Source: Candidatus Methylumidiphilus alinenensis | GTDB taxonomy: Bacteria; Pseudomonadota; Gammaproteobacteria; Methylococcales; Methylococcaceae | Assembly: GCA_003242955.1 (NCBI GenBank) | Contig: QJPH01000268.1 | Span: forward strand, 1 to 32,830 | Direction of reading: 5' to 3' | DNA: 32,830 bases | Shown: positions 25,025 through 32,830 of the stretch, one piece after another | How positions within the stretch are numbered: the first letter of the stretch is position 1 | Layout of the letters: every line of letters begins with the position of its first letter | Notes under the pieces: generated by a model | Database searches by the model: none | What the model was told of the DNA's origin: nothing | The model's input: only the letters and a program-made list of their open reading frames with translations | Position numbers and translations under genes: made by a program

Positions 25025-26019
25025 CTAATGCAAATTGCTATCTTTTTCCTCAAACTCCCCTTCCCACTTGGCAATGACAACGGTGGCCACGGCATTGCCA
25101 ATTAGGTTGGTGATGGCGCGAGCCTCGGACATGAATCGGTCCACACCCAGCAACAAGGCCAATCCGGCAACTGGCAACACATCCATTGAAGAAAGCGTCG
25201 CCGCCAAGGTGATAAACCCCCCGCCAGTCACTGCCGCCGCGCCCTTTGAAGTCAACAGCAACACCGCCAATAAGGTCAATTGCTGGGTCAGGCTTAAATC
25301 AATGTTAGTCGCTTGGGCAATGAAAACCGCCGCCATCGTCAGATAAATCGAGGTACCGTCCAAATTGAACGAATAGCCAGTTGGAATCACCAGACCCACT
25401 ACCGGTTTGGCGCAGCCAAAAGTTTGCAGTTTTGCCAACAGCCCCGGCAACGCCGCTTCGGAAGACGAGGTGGACAGCACCACCCATAATTCATCCTTGA
25501 TGTGCTTGACAAGACTCCACAGGCTAAAGCCACTGTACCGGGCGATCAAACCCAGCACCACAATGATGAACAAGGCACAGGTGAGGTAAACCCCGGCCAT
25601 CAACTTACCCAAGGACAACAACGCCCCAGAACCATATTTGCCTATCGTGAAACTCATGGCACCGAAAGCGCCTAGCGGAGCCAAGCGCATAATCATGGCG
25701 ATCATTTTAAAAAAAATAGTGGATAGCCGTTCCAACAGTTCAGCAATGCGAGCGAGGAGACAACCTCAAAGTAAAGTAAAGCCTTGAGCCCCACCCTGCC
25801 CACCTTGCGCATGTCGCCAGTGTGGGCAATGCCTAAGGAAACGGTGAGAAAAATGATGGGCGCGATGAGCATTTTGATCAATTTGATGAAGCCGTCGCCC
25901 AGCGGTTTCAGCTTAGTGCCGAACTCAGGCCACAGCAAACCGACGGCAACGCCAAATAACACACCGACAATGACTTGGAAATAAAGCGTATGAAATAAGG
26001 TTATTTTTGCCTTGGTCAT
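25025..26019 (-). pseudogene. proton/sodium:dicarboxylate symporter with internal deletion
   Basis: The N-terminal piece from ATG at 26019 ([20 protein letters not shown]...[22 protein letters not shown]...[12 protein letters not shown]) is the DAACS-family start. It then runs out of frame and stops at 25702. The C-terminal piece in the next frame begins [20 protein letters not shown] and continues with the substrate-site segments [36 protein letters not shown] and [20 protein letters not shown]. Compared with a normal protein of about 420-440 residues, some 90 residues (about three helices) are missing at the join near 25740-25750, which is also frameshifted. Relation to DctA or GltP cannot be settled; the gene should not make a working transporter. 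Confidence 0.85.
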
Positions 26020-26142
26020 CGTTCAACCCGCCGGGTGAGTTTGTGGGTGCGACGACTAGTCGCCGCATGGTTCGGAAAGCATTGTAGCCGTTAATTAGGA
26101 TGATGTTTCAGCTATTCCGTGCGAATGGAGGGGTTTCCTCAT

Positions 26143-28362
26143 TCAGCGGTTTGCCAAAGCGCCCGGTGGAGATTTGCCAACTTTGATGGCAGCCATTTCC
26201 AGGGTTGCCATGGGGCTTTCGGCATTTTGGCGGGCGGCTTTCGCATAAAACTGGGTCGGACCATCCTCGGGGAATTCGTGTGACAAGGCATCGAAGGCAC
26301 AGGCCGCAGCTTGCCATTCGCCAACTTGGAATTGCGCCAAAGCCTCGGAGAACCGGGCGACCATCTCCAACAAGCTTGGCTCGGACTCGTCTAGGGGTGC
26401 AATCAGTTCATGGACATTGACCGGATGGGCTTTGCCCGCCAACATGAAATCGCCCATCGGCCGGGTGACAAACCCAGTTAGCCCATCAATTAGTGGCAAA
26501 GAAACCAAAATCCGGGTTCCCAACAACTTATTAAGGCCCTCCAAACGGGCGGAGGTGTTTACCGTATCGCCCACGGCGCGATAAGCGGCATTTTCTTTGC
26601 CTCCGACGAAACCCACGCGCATATCTCCGCAATGCAATCCCATGCGGATGGGAAGCCGGACTTGGCATTTCTCTTGAAAATCATCAACGGCGTTTAGAAT
26701 CTCCAAGGCTGCGCGCATTGCGCCAATGCGGATGTCGGTCTGGAACGTGGGGACCGTCCAGATCGCCATCATGGCATCGCCAGTCACGTCAGAAACCCAA
26801 CCGCCATTCTGCCTGACAACGGGAAAAAGGGTACTATAGTAATCATTCATCAGTTCGCCTAGTTCCATGGGGTTCATTTTTTCCGCCAAGGAAGTGTACT
26901 GGCCGGCATCGGTGGCGAGGCAAACTCCAAAAGAAACTTTGCTCACCCATTGATTGTCATCTTCCAGGCGTTTTGCCCGGTTAGTGGCCTCATCAGGAAT
27001 GAAACGGTTCATAACCGAGTGGATTTTCTTGTTTTCCTGAGACCTCATCACATAGTTATCAATCAAGCAAACGATCATCGCCAGTGGAGTGGCCCAAAAG
27101 AACGGCAATATTAACGGGAGCCAAAGCGAGAGTTCTGTGAATAGCCAGTAAGCAGAGGCTAAATAGGCTATTGCCAACATTAGAATGAAAGACAAGCCCA
27201 CCCGCAATCTCCTTGAGGACAGCCAACCGAGCAAACTGCCCCACAAAAATAGCCAAGCAAATTGGCCCCAACGGTCAAAGACTGGGTGTATATCATTATG
27301 CTCAAGCAGGTTCGCAATCGCCGTACCGACAAGTTCCAACGAACTTACCGGGGAATAGGGTGAGAAAAAAATGTTTTCAGGTTTGTCAGACTCAAAGTCC
27401 TCGTCAAAGCCAACCAAGACCACCTTACCCCTTAAATCAGGCGTTCCATCGGCGTTTGGCCGAAGCAGCAGACTGTGGTATGGAATCCGGGGAATTGCCC
27501 CTGACGCACCGTAATGATTAAAATAGCGGGGTTTTTCTTCGGCGAGTGTTTCGATCAAAGAGATGATCGAGTTCCGCTGAGTGGGCGACAAGGTTTTTCC
27601 GCGCAAGCGCTGTAGCGTTCGTTCAAGCAACCGAGGCTGCTGCCCGAACCGGCTTTCCAATTCACCAAAATAATGCTCATAGACGGTCAAAGGCCGACTA
27701 GGCAAGTAGGCATCACGAGGCGAGTATTCGCCATCCCTCAACAAACTCTCCAATTCGCCACCCAGCAATTTTAAGACGAAAAGCCGCAGCACAACCAAAG
27801 GGAATGTGGGGCGTTCGCTGCTTTCTCCATAACGGATCAGAAACCGGTCCGTCTCCTCGCCTTGGGCCAGCAGAAAAGGAACCGTCGCCAATGCGGATTG
27901 GGCTAGTACTTCCGGCGGTTCATCCAGTGCCTCAACATAAGCATCCCCTTGCAGATGTTTCAATTTCAGGTAATTCGTCAAGACCACCGTGCCAGTCTCG
28001 CGCATGGCCATGGCCATGGCCTCATCGTCCTGGGGCTGGGGGGAACTGAAAAAAATATTAAAGCCAATAAGTTCCGCCCCTGCCGCATTCAAGCGCCTGA
28101 TTAAATCGGCATGCAACCGCCTAGGCCATTGCTCTGGATTGTCCGAAACGGACAGAAGATTGGCCGAATCACGGTTAATGTTTACGATTACCACTCTAGC
28201 GGGAGCTTGCTGCTCTCCGCGCAAGACAAACAGCAAACCAAGCCCAATTTTTTCCTCAAGCAGGGAAAAATAAGGCAAAAGGCTGAGCAAGGCCAAGCCT
28301 AATCCAAGGATCATGCCGAACAAACCCCGTTTTGAGTGCCAGCTTCTCCAGAATCCTCTCAT
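26143..28362 (-). CDS. CHASE2-domain class III adenylate cyclase
   Basis: A 739-residue membrane sensor predicted to make cAMP. A first helix lies at about 13-32 (GLFGMILGLGLALLSLLPYF); an extracytoplasmic CHASE2 domain at about 35-345 contains VVIVNINRDSANLL, WPRRLHADLIRRLNAAGAELIGFNIFFS and LRGKVVLVGF; three helices follow at about 362-437; the catalytic domain is at about 470-650. The metal-binding Asp residues are in CLATDAGQYTSL and VTGDAMMAIW, and the transition-state Asn and Arg in VGDTVNTSARLEGL. The usual adenine-selecting Lys position reads Asp (GGWVSDVTGD). A TPR-like tail (about 680-739) follows. No clear Shine-Dalgarno precedes ATG 28362. It points towards the FecR-TPR gene. Confidence 0.93.
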   Translation of the reverse strand: MRGFWRSWHSKRGLFGMILGLGLALLSLLPYFSLLEEKIGLGLLFVLRGEQQAPARVVIVNINRDSANLLSVSDNPEQWPRRLHADLIRRLNAAGAELIGFNIFFSSPQPQDDEAMAMAMRETGTVVLTNYLKLKHLQGDAYVEALDEPPEVLAQSALATVPFLLAQGEETDRFLIRYGESSERPTFPLVVLRLFVLKLLGGELESLLRDGEYSPRDAYLPSRPLTVYEHYFGELESRFGQQPRLLERTLQRLRGKTLSPTQRNSIISLIETLAEEKPRYFNHYGASGAIPRIPYHSLLLRPNADGTPDLRGKVVLVGFDEDFESDKPENIFFSPYSPVSSLELVGTAIANLLEHNDIHPVFDRWGQFAWLFLWGSLLGWLSSRRLRVGLSFILMLAIAYLASAYWLFTELSLWLPLILPFFWATPLAMIVCLIDNYVMRSQENKKIHSVMNRFIPDEATNRAKRLEDDNQWVSKVSFGVCLATDAGQYTSLAEKMNPMELGELMNDYYSTLFPVVRQNGGWVSDVTGDAMMAIWTVPTFQTDIRIGAMRAALEILNAVDDFQEKCQVRLPIRMGLHCGDMRVGFVGGKENAAYRAVGDTVNTSARLEGLNKLLGTRILVSLPLIDGLTGFVTRPMGDFMLAGKAHPVNVHELIAPLDESEPSLLEMVARFSEALAQFQVGEWQAAACAFDALSHEFPEDGPTQFYAKAARQNAESPMATLEMAAIKVGKSPPGALANR

Positions 28363-28541
28363 TTATTTTGGCGCACCATTATGCGAAGTGGGTGTAAACA
28401 GTCGAAACAATCTGGTTTCGCTAATGATAAACTCGATGCCTGTCATGTTGAAACCGGAAAAGGTCACACATTCAAAAAAATGGTGAATAGTTCACAGAAT
28501 TTTTTCTCCCCAGTTGTTACGCTGATTTGGCAATAGCATAC

Positions 28542-28672
28542 GGGTGCGATTAAAAGTGATGCAGAAGAACCGGGCAGTCTTTGAATTTATACACGGAGCG
28601 CAAGGCCTGCCTTGCCTTTAGATGCCCTAGCAAGGCAGGCCTTGCACTCCCGCATCACTTTTAATCGCACCC
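28542..28672. mobile_element. MITE-like element, family C copy 2
   Basis: Perfect 21-base terminal inverted repeats (28542-28562 and 28652-28672, beginning GGGTGCGATTAAAAGTGAT) are flanked by an exact 9-base duplication ATAGCATAC (28533-28541 and 28673-28681). Inside, GCAAGGCCTGCCTTGC and GCAAGGCAGGCCTTGC form a second palindrome. The copy looks recent. It lies between the divergent cyclase gene and the gene at 28740. The remaining 28363-28541 shows no gene. Confidence 0.92.
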
Positions 28673-28739
28673 ATAGCATACAGCAGCCGCCATTGCGGTT
28701 GCTGGCTTCTGAGGCTAAAAAATCGAAACTGGCGGAAAT

Positions 28740-29159
28740 ATGAACGCATCATTGTCGAAAAACATTGAATACAAGTCGGTGACTATCCTTCCAACATTCG
28801 AAAAAGTCCATGCCCTATTAGCCGACATCCATCTCTATCTTTTCGGATCCGAAGGCAACCTCATCATGGAACAAGCTGTCCGGCGGGGCAAGGCGACGCT
28901 ATTCGCAACCGAAGACGAATGGCGCAATGGACGAATCGTGCTCGCTCCGCAACTTGATGACTTTGTTGACAAACCCCTGACTTTGGAAGCGGCGCGGGGC
29001 CACCTTGTCTTCGAGGCTGTGTTAGGCTATGAAAACACACAATCAAGCTACGAACTGCCTCCTGTGCCAGAAGACGTTTGGCGCTGGTGGCTGGTGCATA
29101 GTTTGTGGGAAAGCGTAGGCGGAACCCTTAAAAAAAAATCCAGGCTATCAATATGGTGA
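28740..29159 (+). CDS. hypothetical protein with a homopolymeric run near its end
   Basis: The 139-residue soluble protein contains FEKVHALLADIHLYLFGSEG, GKATLFATEDEWRNGRIVLA and VPEDVWRWWLVHSLWESVGG. I do not recognise the family. GGCGGA lies seven bases before the ATG. The frame ends GTLKKKSRLSIW after a run of nine adenines (about 29130-29138). With one adenine fewer the end would read GTLKKNPGYQYGEPTTAFTL and stop near 29200, which looks more protein-like. The C-terminus is therefore uncertain: mutation, slippage or base-calling. It lies after MITE C2. Confidence 0.65.
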   Translation: MNASLSKNIEYKSVTILPTFEKVHALLADIHLYLFGSEGNLIMEQAVRRGKATLFATEDEWRNGRIVLAPQLDDFVDKPLTLEAARGHLVFEAVLGYENTQSSYELPPVPEDVWRWWLVHSLWESVGGTLKKKSRLSIW

Positions 29160-29175
29160 ACCCACTACCGCTTTT

Positions 29176-29284
29176 ACGTTGCGTCGTTGCGCCGTTGCGT
29201 GAGAAAAAATCTTTGCCAGACTCCACAGCGGTAGGGCGAGGAAACAAAAAGAAGGTCTCACGCAACGGCGCAACGACGCAACGT
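29176..29284. repeat. palindromic CGCAACG repeat (copy 2)
   Basis: Perfect 28-base arms, ACGTTGCGTCGTTGCGCCGT... at 29176-29203 and the exact complement at 29257-29284, enclose a 53-base loop. It is related to 2131-2193 through the shared AAGAAGKTCTCACGCAA junction. Confidence 0.85.
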
Positions 29285-29398
29285 TAAGAGCAAAACATTG
29301 TGGGCTTTAAACGATAAGGTGATTTCCAACAATGAATCCACCAAAACCGAAATGAATTGTCCACGAAAATCACGAACAATTCCTCCGCAAATCACCTT

Positions 29399-29449
29399 GC
29401 CAAGCTGGGGCTTGGCGTTCCTTCTGGGAGCGCCAAGCCCCAGCTTGGC
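29399..29449. repeat. hairpin GCCAAGCTGGGGCTTGGCG
   Basis: Perfect 19-base arms at 29399-29417 and 29431-29449, each also self-complementary (CCAAGC..GCTTGG), flank a 13-base loop. It is a dispersed palindrome with no coding role. Confidence 0.85.
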
Positions 29450-29519
29450 CTTTGGATGGGATGTTCTTTATTGGATATCACCTAAGGCGATAACGATGTC
29501 CAAGTACACGGTTTGTCTC

Positions 29520-29595
29520 GGCGGCAAAAGGTTGCCGCCCTACGATTTGGTACGTGAGTGTGCTTAATTCAACAGTATTGCGACCGGCCGGTCGC
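29520..29595. repeat. two short palindromes upstream of thiC
   Basis: GGCGGCAA (29520-29527) pairs with TTGCCGCC (29532-29539), and GCGACCGGCCGGTCGC (29580-29595) is a perfect 16-base palindrome. Neither has a U-tract. I see no gene in 29160-29680. Confidence 0.6.
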
Positions 29596-29637
29596 CCCTA
29601 CTTGTGTGTTCGCCTAACCCGACCCACGCCCCTAGTC

Positions 29638-29665
29638 CTTGCAAAACCCAGCCGAATGCTATAGT
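29638..29665 (+). promoter_or_regulatory. probable sigma-70 promoter of thiC
   Basis: TTGCAA (29638-29643), a 16-base spacer and TATAGT (29660-29665) sit just ahead of the riboswitch, so the transcript would start a few bases before the aptamer. Confidence 0.55.
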
Positions 29666-29682
29666 TTAGCGGCTATACAAAA

Positions 29683-29765
29683 AGGCTGGGGGTGCTCGGG
29701 TGTTGATCCGGGCTGAGAGACACCCTTCGAACCTGATTCCGGTTAATACCGGCGTAGGAAAGCCG
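29683..29765 (+). ncRNA. TPP (THI-box) riboswitch
   Basis: The aptamer has AGGCT/AGCC closing ends, GGGGTGC, the pyrimidine-sensing GGGCTGAGAGACACCCTT, GAACCTGATTCCGGTTAATACCGG and CGTAGGAAAGCC, all in the right order. It precedes thiC by 88 bases. No U-tract terminator follows. TCTCC at 29808-29812 can pair with the thiC Shine-Dalgarno GGAGA at 29844-29848, so TPP probably blocks translation. The expression mechanism is inferred. Confidence 0.96.
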
Positions 29766-29793
29766 TTTCGAGCCTAAAGGTGATCGAAGCTGA

Positions 29794-31728
<1,935 letters not shown>

Positions 31729-31797
31729 CTAGTAGGGTGTGCTGAGCGTAGCGAAGCGCACCAACTTTCCGATGGTTCCCTCGCTCCGGTGCTCGTC

Positions 31798-32034
31798 GTT
31801 ATACACGAGTCCGGGCAAGCCGGAAAAGCCGTCATTTCGGCATGGATGCCGAAATCCAGGCCATGGACGGTAGCCAGTCGGTTGTGCAAGTGCTTGATCC
31901 AGGCAACTTGCCAAGCCTTGGTTTCCCGTCCGTGGATACAAGGGCATCTGTTGTGTCCCACAGTTTGCCATCCTTGGACGCTGGATTTCGGCATCCATGC
32001 CGAAATGACGGGCCTCCAACACTTGTGTATAAGG
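31798..32034. repeat. large composite inverted repeat after thiC
   Basis: Perfect 29-base arms (GTCATTTCGGCATGGATGCC... at 31831-31859, inverse at 31981-32009), each containing TTTCGGCATGGATGCCGAAA, lie inside outer ends GTTATACACGAGTCC and CACTTGTGTATAAGGAC. Upstream, GTAGGGTGTGCTGAGCGTAG is related to the repeat at 2403-2474, and GTTATACACAAGTCC also occurs near 2055. No gene is seen in 31729-32122. Confidence 0.8.
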
Positions 32035-32122
32035 ACTAGCGCTCCGGCGTGGGAACCTGTTAGATGATATTTCTGCTTGTCGAACTCAAACTAATAAGTT
32101 ATTAAAATAAAGGTAAATCAAG

Positions 32123-32494
32123 ATGGCTTACTCATTACCACGCGATGTTTTTACACTTTTAGAAGAGGCTTTCAATCAAGATAAAGGTAAGGCAGAAATT
32201 TTCGCTAAGGCCATAGAAGATTCCATTAAAGCCATTGAGGTCAAAGCGGAGGAAAGGATCGTAGACAAAAAAGAGGCTATAAAATCCGAGTTATACAATG
32301 AATTGCGCGCAGAATTAGCGACCAAAGAATTTGTCCGGGCAGAGATAAACGAGTTGCGCTCGGACATTAAGCAAAACGCCTTGTTGTTAAAGTTTTTGTT
32401 AGGGATCGCTGTATTTGGATTGACCTTGTTTAATCCGGCATTTGTCAGGCTGGTTGAATTGTTGATCAAATACAGCGTTTTCAACATCAAATAG
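32123..32494 (+). CDS. coiled-coil membrane protein, DUF1640-like
   Basis: The 123 residues comprise an N-terminal segment (PRDVFTLLEEAFNQDKGKAE), a charged coiled coil (about 25-85, including RAELATKEFVRAEINELRSDI) and one hydrophobic segment (LLLKFLLGIAVFGLTLF). The LATKEFVRAEINELRSDIK part is like the DUF1640/CCDC90 coiled-coil family; the function is unknown. AAAGGT precedes the ATG. The last seven residues (YSVFNIK) and the TAG stop lie within a family D repeat end starting at 32471, so the native C-terminus was probably different. Confidence 0.75.
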   Translation: MAYSLPRDVFTLLEEAFNQDKGKAEIFAKAIEDSIKAIEVKAEERIVDKKEAIKSELYNELRAELATKEFVRAEINELRSDIKQNALLLKFLLGIAVFGLTLFNPAFVRLVELLIKYSVFNIK

Positions 32495-32672
32495 TTACTA
32501 GATAGAACTTCGCCATTGTATAATGTTAAATTGGATCAATAACTTGTATTTACAGCATTTTCAACATCAAAGAGTTACTTTGTAGTGGGTATGATAGCAC
32601 AGGTTATTCGGTTAACCTGAAGGTTTAACGGAATGTCTGTTTTAGGTATATTTTTAAGATGAAAATGCTGTA
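32471..32672. repeat. MITE-like repeat, family D: solo end and copy 2
   Basis: A left end TACAGCGTTTTCAACATCAA at 32471, continuing to AGTTACT, stands alone. A second, TACAGCATTTTCAACATCAA at 32551, is matched by an inverted right end TGAAAATGCTGTA at 32660-32672. This pairs with the asd-fimV copy at 16411-16538. The first end overlaps the stop of the upstream gene. Confidence 0.65.
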
Positions 32673-32746
32673 TATCAAGATTTCTCTATGCTTCACATAC
32701 CTTTTGCAGAAATGTATGCCAACCAATCATTTAAACGCGTATAATA

Positions 32747-32830
32747 ATGCACCTATGGGCTTCCCTCAACGCGGTAGGGCGCAACAGGCTTGTTCCGTCG
32801 TTTTGGCAACGTCTTTTGTTGACCGTCAAA
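32747..32830 (+). CDS. possible start of an unidentified gene, cut by window end
   Basis: From ATG at 32747 a frame with no stop (MHLWASLNAVGRNRLVPSFW...) reaches the window edge after 28 codons. TATAAT lies at 32740-32745, immediately before the ATG, so a normal leader is missing. A second open frame from ATG at 32754 also reaches the edge. Neither is recognisable; treat this as a weak lead. Confidence 0.25.
   Translation, partial: MHLWASLNAVGRNRLVPSFWQRLLLTVK

Noticed and set aside
31798-32034. Transcription terminator of thiC
   Set aside because: The structure is a large composite repeat with no U-tract and lies about 70 bases after the stop; a role in termination cannot be excluded but is not shown.

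Overview
The window looks like chromosome of a gammaproteobacterium with a base composition near 50% G+C. The markers are an hrcA-grpE-dnaK block divergent from nadK-recN, a leuCDB-asd-fimV run, a class III (CHASE2) cyclase and a TPP-riboswitch-controlled thiC. FimV and the asd-fimV adjacency are typical of Gammaproteobacteria. The dense load of palindromic repeats and small toxin-antitoxin genes resembles Methylococcales or sulfur-oxidiser genomes, but that finer placement is inference; no methane or sulfur oxidation gene is present.

Layout. (1) 1-3.4 kb is an accessory island of small genes, mostly on the minus strand: an orphan antitoxin-like gene, a decayed PIN toxin beside an intact antitoxin-like gene, a HicAB pair, two copies of a coiled-coil gene that are both frameshifted near the C-terminus, and a frameshifted small secreted protein. 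Palindromic repeats lie between them. (2) 3.4-11.8 kb is conserved housekeeping: dnaK, grpE and hrcA (minus), with a CIRCE operator over the hrcA promoter and a sigma-32-like promoter for dnaK inside the end of grpE; then bacterioferritin, NAD kinase, RecN and adenylate kinase (plus). (3) 11.9-19.2 kb holds leuC, leuD, leuB, asd and fimV on the plus strand; LeuC carries an unusual basic C-terminal tail. (4) 19.4-20.5 kb has three small minus-strand envelope genes (DUF2970, a membrane protein, a lipocalin-like secreted protein). (5) 20.8-28.4 kb has a large FecR-TPR-beta-barrel fusion, a small secreted protein with a C-terminal two-cysteine motif, a dicarboxylate symporter pseudogene and a CHASE2-adenylate cyclase. 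(6) 28.7-32.8 kb has an unknown protein, thiC behind a TPP riboswitch, a coiled-coil membrane protein and repeats.

The strongest cross-cutting signal is mobile, non-coding DNA. At least four families of small inverted-repeat elements (MITE-like) can be recognised. Four copies have exact target-site duplications readable from the sequence (8 bp at 395-557, 24218-24316 and 24829-24928; 9 bp at 28542-28672). Several copies abut expression signals: one ends 8 bp before the nadK start, one completes a TATAAT box upstream of bacterioferritin, one sits in the hrcA-grpE leader, one ends at the fimV Shine-Dalgarno, and one supplies the last codons and stop of a coding sequence. Gene decay is also common: at least five disrupted genes are visible, several by single-base changes. 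These could be real decay or assembly errors, and the reads would decide.
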